NCBI GenBank assembly: GCA_964592375.1
Contig: CAZQDP010000082.1
Coordinates: forward strand, 1 to 9,312
Reading direction: 5' to 3'
DNA length: 9,312 nt
Source of the DNA: CAZQDP01 sp964592375
GTDB taxonomy: Bacteria; Bacillota; Clostridia; RUG12999
Position numbers and translations under genes: made by a program. A model generated the notes under the pieces. It saw only the letters and a list, made by a program, of their open reading frames with translations. It was not told the DNA's origin and did no database searches. The stretch's first letter is position 1. Every line of letters starts with the position of its first letter. Shown piece by piece: positions 1 through 6,353 of this stretch.

Positions 1-1
1 T

Positions 2-793
2 CAAATCTATGAAGCTATGCGCTACAGCCTGTTGGGCGGCGGCAAGAGACTGAGAGGCTTTTTGGCATTGGTGTGCTGTGGTATTGCTTGCGGTGATGAA
101 AAAAAGGCATTGCCTTTTGCGGCGGCCCTTGAAATGGTGCATGCATATTCACTTATTCATGACGATTTACCTGCCATGGATAATGATGAACTGCGTAGAG
201 GCCAGCCAACCTGCCATAAGGTTTATGGCGAGGCCATGGCAATTTTGGCAGGGGATGCCTTGCAAAATACTGCTTTTGAAGTGATTATTGAAGATAAAAA
301 TGTACCATTGCCAATCAAGATAGAGGGTCTTCGAATTCTGGCAAAGGCATCGGGTTGTAGTGGGATGATTGGCGGACAGGTGGTGGATATACTCAGCGAA
401 GGAAAACAGATAGATGAGCAGATGCTTCAATATATGCATCGGCATAAAACAGGAGCGCTTATTGAAGCGGCAGGGCTTTGCGGCGCTGTTTGTGGCGGTG
501 CGGATGAAAACCTCATGGAGCTACTGTCTCGCTATTTGCAGAAAATCGGGTTGGCGTTTCAAGTACAGGATGATATATTAGATGTTGAAGGTGATCCAAT
601 GCAGCTGGGAAAGCCCATGCATAGCGATGAGGAGCTAGATAAATCTACATTTGTATCCATTTTAGGGATGGATATGGCAAAGGAAAAAGTGGCACAGCTC
701 ACCCGGGAGGCAGTGGCACTTGCAGAGCTTATTGATGAAAAAGGTCTTATCCTAAAACAACTTGCATATTATCTGCAGGATCGAACTTTTTAG
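2..793 (+). CDS. ispA: Farnesyl diphosphate synthase (polyprenyl synthetase family), 5' partial
   Basis: This enzyme condenses dimethylallyl/geranyl diphosphate with isopentenyl diphosphate to make farnesyl diphosphate, the precursor of undecaprenyl carriers and quinones. It is cytosolic. The reading frame is open to the window edge (Q-I-Y-E-A-M-R-Y-S from base 2), so the true start lies upstream. About 263 residues are visible and roughly 30 N-terminal ones are missing against a usual length near 295. Counting from the Met at base 17, the GGGKRLR substrate-binding segment is at 7-13, the first Asp-rich motif DDLPAMD at 49-55, AGDALQ follows it, and the second Asp-rich motif DDILD is at 185-189. 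The first motif has the DDxxxxD spacing of bacterial (type II) enzymes, and the preceding YSLIH matches the E. coli IspA context, which favours farnesyl over longer products. The end (KSTFVSILG, then a helix closing in DRTF) is family-typical. Homologues often sit after xseA-xseB, which would lie outside this window. Confidence 0.95.
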   Translation, partial: QIYEAMRYSLLGGGKRLRGFLALVCCGIACGDEKKALPFAAALEMVHAYSLIHDDLPAMDNDELRRGQPTCHKVYGEAMAILAGDALQNTAFEVIIEDKNVPLPIKIEGLRILAKASGCSGMIGGQVVDILSEGKQIDEQMLQYMHRHKTGALIEAAGLCGAVCGGADENLMELLSRYLQKIGLAFQVQDDILDVEGDPMQLGKPMHSDEELDKSTFVSILGMDMAKEKVAQLTREAVALAELIDEKGLILKQLAYYLQDRTF

Positions 794-822
794 GGGATTA
801 ATACATGAACAAATGGCGTATT

Positions 823-828
823 GGAGGG
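823..828 (+). promoter_or_regulatory. Ribosome binding site of the divergent PAP2 gene
   Basis: GGAGGG lies 7 bases before the ATG at 836. It decides the start: a longer reading from the TTG at 821 would run through this Shine-Dalgarno itself and is therefore unlikely. Confidence 0.75.
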
Positions 829-835
829 CTTTTTG

Positions 836-1285
836 ATGGGTTTTTTTGAAGCGTTTTTTGGCAATAAGGTAATCCTTGCCGCACTGATTGCATGGTTTGT
901 TGCACAGGTGCTGAAGGTTGCGTTTGAGCTCATTTTAAATAAAAAATTTAATTTTAGACGCATTGTGGGTTCCGGAGGCATGCCAAGCTCCCATTCTTCT
1001 TTTATTATGTCAGCACTTACCATGATTGCCAGAATGGATGGTGTGGCTTCAAGTACCTTTGCCTTGTCTTTTGTGGTCGCAGCAGTCATTATGTATGATG
1101 CGACAGGCGTTCGACGTGCCGCAGGGCAGCAAGCAGAGGTTTTAAACTGGATGATGGACAATTGGCACAAGCAGGATCAAGTCGCCTTTGACAAAAAATT
1201 GAAACAGCTACTGGGCCATACACCGATTGAAGTTTTTGCGGGAGCGATTTTGGGTGTGCTCATTGCTTTGTCGGTTAAAATATAA
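836..1285 (+). CDS. Divergent PAP2 family membrane protein (DUF212, YuiD-like)
   Basis: A 149-residue integral membrane protein of the divergent PAP2 family found in Firmicutes, cyanobacteria and plants. The family is distantly related to PAP2 phosphatases, and its substrate is not established. Visible features are a hydrophobic segment at about residues 11-34, the GGMPSSHS motif at 47-54 (His53, like the SGH motif of PAP2 enzymes), a second hydrophobic stretch at about 72-87, the family hallmark YDATGVRRAAGQQA starting at residue 87, a polar linker around 104-125, then GHTPIEVFAG (His128) and a last hydrophobic stretch to the C-terminus. The length is normal. The ATG is chosen because it has a well-placed GGAGGG. 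Its position 42 bases after ispA is a common Firmicutes arrangement, and a role with polyprenyl phosphates is a tempting inference only. In many relatives dxs follows; here cinA does. Confidence 0.9.
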   Translation: MGFFEAFFGNKVILAALIAWFVAQVLKVAFELILNKKFNFRRIVGSGGMPSSHSSFIMSALTMIARMDGVASSTFALSFVVAAVIMYDATGVRRAAGQQAEVLNWMMDNWHKQDQVAFDKKLKQLLGHTPIEVFAGAILGVLIALSVKI

Positions 1286-1295
1286 AAAATATACA
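1268..1295 (+). promoter_or_regulatory. Possible weak sigma-A promoter before cinA
   Basis: TTGTCG (1268-1273) and TATACA (1290-1295) are separated by 16 bases, each matching 4 of 6 consensus positions. The element overlaps the end of the divergent PAP2 gene and would give a leader of roughly 65 bases before cinA. In AT-rich DNA such matches are frequent, so this is only a candidate. No SOS box or terminator hairpin was seen in the 82-base spacer. Confidence 0.22.
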
Positions 1296-1353
1296 TAGGG
1301 CAATACAAAGATAGATAGAATAGGATATGATAATGATTTGCAGTTGTGGGAAA

Positions 1354-1360
1354 GAAGGTG
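1354..1360 (+). promoter_or_regulatory. Ribosome binding site of cinA
   Basis: GAAGGTG lies 7 bases before the TTG at 1368. It resembles the AGGAGGTG consensus and supports a TTG start. No ATG or GTG in this frame gives a better N-terminus, because the conserved EIIAVGSE strand starts at residue 3. Confidence 0.7.
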
Positions 1361-1367
1361 ATTTGGC

Positions 1368-2600
1368 TTGAAAACAGAAATTATTGCCGTGGGTAGCGAA
1401 ATACTCCTGGGGCAGATTTTAAATACAAACGCAAGATTTTTATCGCAAGAGCTCTCTCACATTGGAATTGATATGTATTATCAAACCGTGGTTGGCGATA
1501 ATACAAAGCGATTATTGGGTGCACTTCATATTGCATTTGAAAGAGTAGATTGCGTGATATTAACCGGAGGATTGGGGCCGACGAAGGATGATTTGACCAA
1601 AGAAACCCTTGCCGAGTATTTTGGCAGACGGCTTGTGATGCATCAGGAAAGTCTTGATAGGATTGAAGGCTTTTTTAAAGCGCTGGGCAGGCCAATGACA
1701 CCGAACAATGAAAAGCAGGCGCTCATGCCGGAAGGTGCTCTTGTGCTGAAAAATGACCACGGCACGGCTCCCGGCTACATTATAGAGCAAGATGGGAAAA
1801 CGGCCATTATTCTGCCCGGTCCACCAGGGGAAATGCAACCCATGTTTCTTAGCAGTGTCATTCCCTTTTTTTCGAACATGGAAAAAAGCATTATTCTATC
1901 TCGCTCGGTGCGTATTTTTGGGATGGGGGAGTCCCTTGTCGAACATGCCGTGAGTGATTTGCTTGAAAGCACCAATCCCACGGTTGCCCCTTATGCCAAG
2001 GAGGGTGAGGTCGAACTGAGAGTGACCGCAAAGAGTGCAGATCGCAAAGAGGCGCAAAGTGTTATTTACCCTGTTGTAGAGGAAATCAAAGGCAGGGTTG
2101 GACAATTTATATACGGATATGATGATACGACTTTGCAAAAGGTACTGGTGGATTTGCTGACTACTAAAAAGTGGAAGCTTGCCGTTGCAGAGTCTTGTAC
2201 AGGTGGGCTTGTAGGTAGTATGTTAACGGAGGTATCCGGGGTATCAGAGGTTTTTTTGGGCGGCATCATTGCCTATGCGAACAGTGCAAAAGAAGGACTG
2301 CTGGGTGTTCAAACAGAAACGTTAAGCCGCTATGGAGCGGTGAGTGCGCAGACTGCTTGTGAGATGGCACAAGGGGCAAGAAATGCACTTGGAGCGGATC
2401 TTGCGATTGCCGTTACCGGGATTGCAGGACCTACAGGCGCAAGCGAGGAAAAGCCGATTGGGTTGGTTTTTATCGGTATTGCGGATCAAAATGGCAGTTT
2501 TTCTAAGGAACTGAGGCTTGTGGGTAGCAGAGAGAGGATTCGAAAGCTTTCTGCCATGCATGCCATCAATGCGATGAGAGAACATATTCTCAAAAGTTGA
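1368..2600 (+). CDS. cinA: CinA: nicotinamide-nucleotide amidohydrolase / competence-damage inducible protein
   Basis: A 410-residue, two-domain CinA of usual length. The N-terminal half (about 1-170) is the MoaB/MogA-like fold: EIIAVGSEILLGQILNTNA at the start and GGLGPTKDD at 67-75, the signature of the domain linked to ADP-ribose pyrophosphatase activity. The C-terminal half (about 255-410) is the PncC domain, which deamidates nicotinamide mononucleotide to nicotinate mononucleotide in pyridine nucleotide salvage. It shows AESCTGG around 274-280, with the family's serine at 276, and VTGIAGPTG at 349-357 followed by EEKPIGLVF. Translation starts at TTG behind a good ribosome binding site. 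A cinA-recA pair is common in Firmicutes; in streptococci it is competence-induced. No competence or SOS regulatory sequence is visible here. Both functions are assigned from family knowledge, and the role of the N-terminal activity in cells is uncertain. Confidence 0.96.
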   Translation: MKTEIIAVGSEILLGQILNTNARFLSQELSHIGIDMYYQTVVGDNTKRLLGALHIAFERVDCVILTGGLGPTKDDLTKETLAEYFGRRLVMHQESLDRIEGFFKALGRPMTPNNEKQALMPEGALVLKNDHGTAPGYIIEQDGKTAIILPGPPGEMQPMFLSSVIPFFSNMEKSIILSRSVRIFGMGESLVEHAVSDLLESTNPTVAPYAKEGEVELRVTAKSADRKEAQSVIYPVVEEIKGRVGQFIYGYDDTTLQKVLVDLLTTKKWKLAVAESCTGGLVGSMLTEVSGVSEVFLGGIIAYANSAKEGLLGVQTETLSRYGAVSAQTACEMAQGARNALGADLAIAVTGIAGPTGASEEKPIGLVFIGIADQNGSFSKELRLVGSRERIRKLSAMHAINAMREHILKS

Positions 2601-2654
2601 AGCGGCCGCGCAATGGTATATCGGCCTGCAAAATAATTGTGCCATAAGGCAGTG

Positions 2655-2660
2655 AAAGGA
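2655..2660 (+). promoter_or_regulatory. Ribosome binding site deciding the recA start
   Basis: AAAGGA lies 9 bases before the ATG at 2670 but directly abuts the in-frame ATG at 2661. This favours 2670, which also gives the family-typical short N-terminus (MNGKKEAIDN). A longer reading from the TTG at 2637 has no support. Confidence 0.6.
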
Positions 2661-2669
2661 ATGAAACAA

Positions 2670-3671
2670 ATGAACGGAAAAAAAGAAGCAATAGACAATG
2701 TATTTTTACAGCTTGAAAAACAATTTGGAAAAGGCGCCATTATGAGAATGGGGGAAAAACCTATTGTCAACATAGAAACAACGCCAACCGGTTCCTTAAC
2801 ACTGGACATAGCCCTCGGAATAGGTGGTGTACCACGAGGACGAATTGTTGAGATATTTGGGCAGGAGGCCTCAGGGAAAACAACAATTGCATTACATATT
2901 ATTGCCGAAACGCAGAAAAAAGGCGGAGAGGTTGCTTTCATTGATGCAGAGCATGCACTTGATCCTATTTATGCACGGAAGATCGGTGTGGATGTGGACA
3001 GCCTTATTTTATCTCAGCCCGACACCGGAGAGCAGGCACTTGAAATTGCAGAAGCACTGGTGCGTAGCGGCGCGATTGAAACCATTGTCATCGACTCGGT
3101 GGCGGCGCTTGTACCAAAGGCGGAAATTGAAGGGGAAATGGGCGATTCCTTTATTGGGTTGCAGGCAAGGCTGATGTCTCAGGCACTTCGTAAATTGGCT
3201 GGTGTGGTCAGTAAGTCTAATACCACCGCCATCTTTATCAACCAGCTCCGAGAAAAAGTAGGCGTTTCCTTTGGCAATCCGGAGGTCACACCCGGCGGGC
3301 GTGCGCTCAAGTTCTATTCCTCCATACGCATGGAGGTCAGAAGAGGTGAGATTTTACGTTCGGGTACGGATCTTGTTGGTAATCGTACCAAGGTGAAGGT
3401 TGTGAAAAATAAACTGGCACCGCCTTTTAAGGATGCGGAATTTGATATTATCTATGGTGAAGGCATTTCCAAACCAGGTGATATTTTGGATTTGGGTGTC
3501 AATATGGGCTATATTGAAAAAAGCGGCTCATGGTTTTCATGCAATGAGGTGCGAATTGGGCAGGGAAGAGACAATGCGAAGCAGTTTTTAAAAGAAAACG
3601 ATGAGATGAGAGATGAGCTTGAAAGCAAAATACGGATTAATGCAGGACTTATCCCTCAAAAAGGAAAATAG
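2670..3671 (+). CDS. recA: Recombinase RecA
   Basis: The ATP-dependent DNA strand-exchange recombinase, which also serves as co-protease for LexA-type repressors. The predicted protein has 333 residues. In order: an N-terminal polymerisation helix (AIDNVFLQLEKQFGKGAIM), the Walker A loop GQEASGKTT at 64-72, the FIDAEHALD segment carrying the catalytic glutamate, Walker B IVIDSVAAL, the DNA-binding L1 region (EIEGEMGDSFIGLQAR), MSQALRKLAG, the FINQLREK segment and the L2 loop through FGNPEVTPGG, then the C-terminal domain ending in GLIPQKGK. There is no intein. Two details are unusual: Gln65 replaces the common Pro of the Walker A loop (GPESSGKTT in E. coli and B. subtilis), and the acidic C-terminal tail seen in E. 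coli RecA is absent. recA lies 69 bases after cinA with no convincing promoter or SOS box, and only 2 bases before recX. Confidence 0.99.
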   Translation: MNGKKEAIDNVFLQLEKQFGKGAIMRMGEKPIVNIETTPTGSLTLDIALGIGGVPRGRIVEIFGQEASGKTTIALHIIAETQKKGGEVAFIDAEHALDPIYARKIGVDVDSLILSQPDTGEQALEIAEALVRSGAIETIVIDSVAALVPKAEIEGEMGDSFIGLQARLMSQALRKLAGVVSKSNTTAIFINQLREKVGVSFGNPEVTPGGRALKFYSSIRMEVRRGEILRSGTDLVGNRTKVKVVKNKLAPPFKDAEFDIIYGEGISKPGDILDLGVNMGYIEKSGSWFSCNEVRIGQGRDNAKQFLKENDEMRDELESKIRINAGLIPQKGK

Positions 3672-3673
3672 AG

Positions 3674-4300
3674 ATGGTTATTACAGCGCTGAGATATGTA
3701 AAGCAGGATTTATTCGAGGTTTATGTTGACCATGAAAATATTGGCATTTTGCAGGATAAGGATTTGGCAGAGGAAAGAATAATGCCGGGATGCAGTATAG
3801 ATGAGGATCAATATGCGCAGTTGCTTTTGCGTATCAGCATATCCGCTGCCAAAAGAGCGGCCGGCGCCGCCGCGGCAAGGCGGATGTATACCCAGCTTGA
3901 AATGGAACAGATGCTAAAGCGCAAAGGACATAGCGAAGAAGCTGCCGCTTATGCGGCGGCATGGCTTTTAAGCATTGGAATGATTGATGATGCGCAGTAT
4001 GCCGAAAAATATGCAAAGGATGCGGCAGGCCTAAAAAAACATGGGAAAATGCGCATTATCGCTGAGCTTAAAGCAAAAGGAATTGAGGAGCAGGTGGCAC
4101 AGTGTGTGGCTATGGCACAGGAAGAAAAGCTACAAAGCTCCTTGATGGCGCTTGTGCGAAAGGCCGCCCCGAAATGTAAGAATGACGCAGCCCAGATGAT
4201 CAAACTGCGCCGAAGACTGTATCAGCGCGGCTATCCTGCAGAGGAAATTACAGCTGCGATTAAAGAAGTATTATGCGAAGAATGTGGGGAGATGGATTGA
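3674..4300 (+). CDS. recX: Regulatory protein RecX
   Basis: RecX binds RecA filaments and modulates, usually inhibits, their extension and activity. The protein has 208 residues, within the range for Firmicutes RecX with an N-terminal extension of about 55 residues. The body is built of three-helix repeats. The diagnostic parts are EMEQMLKRKGHSEE, then SIGMIDDAQYAEKYAKD with IDDAQYA at 104-110, then GKMRIIAELKAKGIEE, and a last repeat with LRRRLYQRGYPAEEITAAI near the C-terminus. It starts 2 bases after the recA stop, and its Shine-Dalgarno (AAAGGA around 3659-3664) lies within the end of recA, so translation should be coupled to recA. The stop overlaps the proposed rimO start by 4 bases. The segments around residues 56-69 and 89-97 are alanine-rich, and their codons form very GC-rich, self-complementary DNA. 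Confidence 0.93.
   Translation: MVITALRYVKQDLFEVYVDHENIGILQDKDLAEERIMPGCSIDEDQYAQLLLRISISAAKRAAGAAAARRMYTQLEMEQMLKRKGHSEEAAAYAAAWLLSIGMIDDAQYAEKYAKDAAGLKKHGKMRIIAELKAKGIEEQVAQCVAMAQEEKLQSSLMALVRKAAPKCKNDAAQMIKLRRRLYQRGYPAEEITAAIKEVLCEECGEMD
4286..4291 (+). promoter_or_regulatory. Ribosome binding site deciding the rimO start
   Basis: GGGGAG lies 5 bases before TTG 4297, inside the last codons of recX. It supports a TTG start with a TTGA overlap on the recX stop. An in-frame ATG at 4273 would add 8 residues not typical of RimO and lacks a clear Shine-Dalgarno. Confidence 0.6.
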
Positions 4301-5771
4301 ATTGCAAAATTGGGTTTGTATCCTTAGGATGCCCTAAAAATTTAACGGATACGGAGACCATGGTGGGACTGCTTGGGAAAAAGCATGTGATTGTCACAGA
4401 TGCAAGGGATGCTGATATTATTATTGTCAACACCTGTGGATTTATTGAAAGTGCAAAGCAAGAGTCGATAGATACCATCTTGGAAATGGCCAAATACAAA
4501 GAGGAGGGCTGNNNNNNNNNNNNNNNNNNNNNNNNNNNNNNNNNNNNNNNNNNNNNNNNNNNNNNNNNNNNNNNNNNNNNNNNNNNNNNNNNNNNNNNNN
4601 NNNNNNNNNNNAGCAAGAGTCGATAGATACCATCTTGGAAATGGCCAAATACAAAGAGGAGGGCTGTCTTCAGAAGCTGATCGTTACAGGTTGCCTTGCC
4701 CAGCGCTACAGTGAGGATATATTTTCCCAAATGCCGGAAGTGGATGCGCTCGTGGGCACCGGATCTGTGCAAGAAATTGAAGCTGCGGTAGAACAAGTAC
4801 GATTAGGTAAAAAGGTAAAAATTACCGGTGATATTCATGCGCCCATGGCTGAAAATCTTCCGCGGACCATCAGTACGCCATCGCATCATGCATATCTTAA
4901 AATATCGGATGGATGTGATAACAGCTGCACCTATTGCATTATCCCAAAGCTTCGCGGAAGGTACCGTAGCCGCACCATGGAGGCCATTGTGCAGGAAGCG
5001 GAAAAGCTTGCCGCGGGCGGCGTTATTGAACTGAATATTATCGCGCAGGATACCACCAGATATGGGGTGGATATCTATCACCAGCCTATGCTACCCGAAC
5101 TTCTTTTGCAGATATCAAAAATTTCTCAAATCAAATGGATTCGGTTGCATTACTGCTACCCAGAACTGATTAGTGATGCGCTGATAGATGAAATTGCAGG
5201 AAATGAAAAGATATGCAAATATTTAGATATTCCCTTGCAACACGCATCGGATTGTGTTCTCAAAGCCATGGGGCGAATTGGCACGGAGACGGGGTATCGT
5301 CAGCTGATTGAGAAAATAAGACGCAAAATCCCTACCATTGCTATACGAAGCACGTTCATTACAGGTTTTCCTGGGGAAACGCAGAAGGATTTTGAAATAC
5401 TTGCACAGTTTTTAAGTGATATGAAAATTGACAAGGTGGGGATATTTGCTTATTCCGAAGAAGAGGATACACCGGCAGCGTTGATGCCTGGTCAAGTGGA
5501 TGCGGCAGAAAAAGAAGTGCGCAGAGATACATTAATGAAGCTTCAGCAGAAAAATTCTTTTCGGATAAACAAAAACAGGGTTGGTAGCATTGTCACTTGT
5601 GTTTGTGAGAAAAAGCAAGGCAAGCTATATTGTGGAAGAACCCAATGGGATTCGCCGGACATTGACGGCATGGTCATGTTCACCTCCGATCAGGAAGTGA
5701 AGATGGGAGAGTTTGTAGAGGTAAAAATTACAAGCGCCAGTGAATATGACTTGATAGGTGTAAGGATGTGA
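4297..5771 (+). CDS. rimO: Ribosomal protein S12 (aspartate C3) methylthiotransferase RimO, interrupted by an assembly gap
   Basis: A radical-SAM enzyme with two iron-sulfur clusters that adds a methylthio group to the conserved Asp of ribosomal protein S12. As printed, the gene is broken by 100 Ns and a 55-base duplication, and the two halves are in different frames. Joining 4297-4511 directly to 4667-5771 gives 439 residues, the normal RimO length. In this reconstruction the N-terminal UPF0004 domain carries Cys12 (LGCPKN), Cys47 (NTCGF) and Cys81 (TGCLAQRY), the radical SAM motif CxxxCxxC is at Cys155, Cys159 and Cys162 (CDNSCTYC), and a TRAM domain forms the last 65 or so residues, with the RimO-type SPDIDG. 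LGCPKN and SPDIDG favour RimO over the related MiaB. The TTG start overlaps the recX stop. pgsA follows 7 bases later, a neighbour pair common in Firmicutes. The break is almost certainly not biological. Confidence 0.95.
4457..4511 (+). repeat. Left copy of a 55-base assembly duplication
   Basis: This 55-base segment, from AGCAAGAGTCG to GAGGGCTG, ends exactly at the first N and is identical base for base to 4612-4666. It encodes the RimO segment KQESIDTILEMAKYKEEG. It is best read as the end of one contig, overlapping the start of the next. Confidence 0.95.
4512..4611. other. Assembly gap of exactly 100 Ns
   Basis: One hundred undetermined bases, the conventional placeholder for a gap of unknown size. 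Because the flanks are identical and rimO becomes complete when the gap and one flank are removed, the true gap content is inferred to be nothing (a negative gap of 55 bases). Confidence 0.97.
4612..4666 (+). repeat. Right copy of a 55-base assembly duplication
   Basis: Identical to 4457-4511 and beginning immediately after the last N. The displacement between copies is 155 bases, which is not a multiple of three, so it creates a false frameshift in rimO. The TTG at 4635 within this copy is not a real gene start. Confidence 0.95.
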
Positions 5772-5778
5772 AAGAGAA

Positions 5779-6318
5779 ATGAATTTAGCCAATAAGATAA
5801 CAATATCAAGAATACTGCTCATTCCCATTTTTGTACTGCTTATTTTGTTTCGTCAGCCTACGACCCAGTTTTTTGCGCTTGCTGTTTTTCTGCTTGCCGC
5901 ACTTACCGATAGCATTGACGGATATGTGGCAAGAAAATATGAAATGGTATCTGATTTTGGAAAGTTTATGGATCCCTTGGCGGATAAACTGCTCGTTACA
6001 GCGGCACTGACCGCCATTGTGGATTTGCATAGAACCTCCGCTTGGGTGATGTTCATTATTGTGGCTCGTGAATTTGCCGTTACCGGTTTGCGACTGATTG
6101 CGGTAAGTAGAGGCGTTGTGATCTCGGCCGGTCTTTGGGGGAAAATAAAAACGGTGGTGCAGATGATTGCAGTATCTGTGGCACTTTTACCTTATAACTT
6201 TAACAATATTTGCATATACCGATTTGGACTTATTGATATTCTCATGGCAATTGCTGTAGCAATTACAGTCATTTCTGGTTTGGAATATATTATTGCAAAC
6301 CGAAAATTACTGAAGTAA
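5779..6318 (+). CDS. pgsA: CDP-diacylglycerol--glycerol-3-phosphate 3-phosphatidyltransferase
   Basis: This membrane enzyme makes phosphatidylglycerol phosphate from CDP-diacylglycerol and glycerol 3-phosphate, the committed step to phosphatidylglycerol and cardiolipin. At 179 residues it is of usual length. The complete CDP-alcohol phosphotransferase motif is visible, with Asp44, Asp47, Gly48, Ala51, Arg52, Gly61, Asp65 and Asp69 (DSIDGYVAR, then GKFMDPLAD). The N-terminal NLANKITISRILLIPIF is characteristic of PgsA within the superfamily. Hydrophobic segments lie at about 12-24 and 31-43, with further ones around 84-103, 116-137 and 150-170. The gene begins 7 bases after rimO with only a modest ribosome binding site (AAGGA or AAAGAGA), suggesting translational coupling. 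In many Firmicutes pgsA precedes cinA-recA; here the block is permuted. Confidence 0.95.
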   Translation: MNLANKITISRILLIPIFVLLILFRQPTTQFFALAVFLLAALTDSIDGYVARKYEMVSDFGKFMDPLADKLLVTAALTAIVDLHRTSAWVMFIIVAREFAVTGLRLIAVSRGVVISAGLWGKIKTVVQMIAVSVALLPYNFNNICIYRFGLIDILMAIAVAITVISGLEYIIANRKLLK

Positions 6319-6337
6319 TCTTGAGAAACGAATAAAC

Positions 6338-6347
6338 AAAGGAGAGG
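6338..6347 (+). promoter_or_regulatory. Ribosome binding site of the purine nucleoside phosphorylase gene
   Basis: AAAGGAGAGG contains AGGAG (6340-6344) 9 bases before ATG 6354. It is among the strongest in the window. The 35-base spacer after pgsA shows no hairpin terminator and is short for a promoter, so read-through from pgsA is likely. Confidence 0.75.
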
Positions 6348-6353
6348 TCTTCT

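Noticed and set aside
1097..1118. Half-match to a Bacillus-type SOS box (GCGAC-AGGC-GTTCG).
   Set aside because: Only the right half matches, and it lies inside the conserved DATGVRR codons of the divergent PAP2 gene, far from recA.
2601..2630. Inverted repeat GGCCG / CGGCC in the cinA-recA spacer as a terminator.
   Set aside because: The stem is only 5 bases with a 13-base loop and there is no following T-tract, so it does not look like an intrinsic terminator.
4457..4666. A true tandem repeat or small insertion with target duplication in rimO.
   Set aside because: The copies abut a 100-N placeholder exactly, and the protein becomes complete when they are collapsed. A 55-base target duplication would also be exceptional.
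4635..5771. A separate methylthiotransferase gene starting at TTG 4635.
   Set aside because: Its start lies in the duplicated contig end, it has no ribosome binding site, and it lacks the first two conserved cysteines. It is the rest of rimO.
6319..6353. A riboswitch or T-box leader ahead of the pnp-cysE-cysS group.
   Set aside because: The spacer is only 35 bases, far too short for such a leader, and holds only the ribosome binding site.
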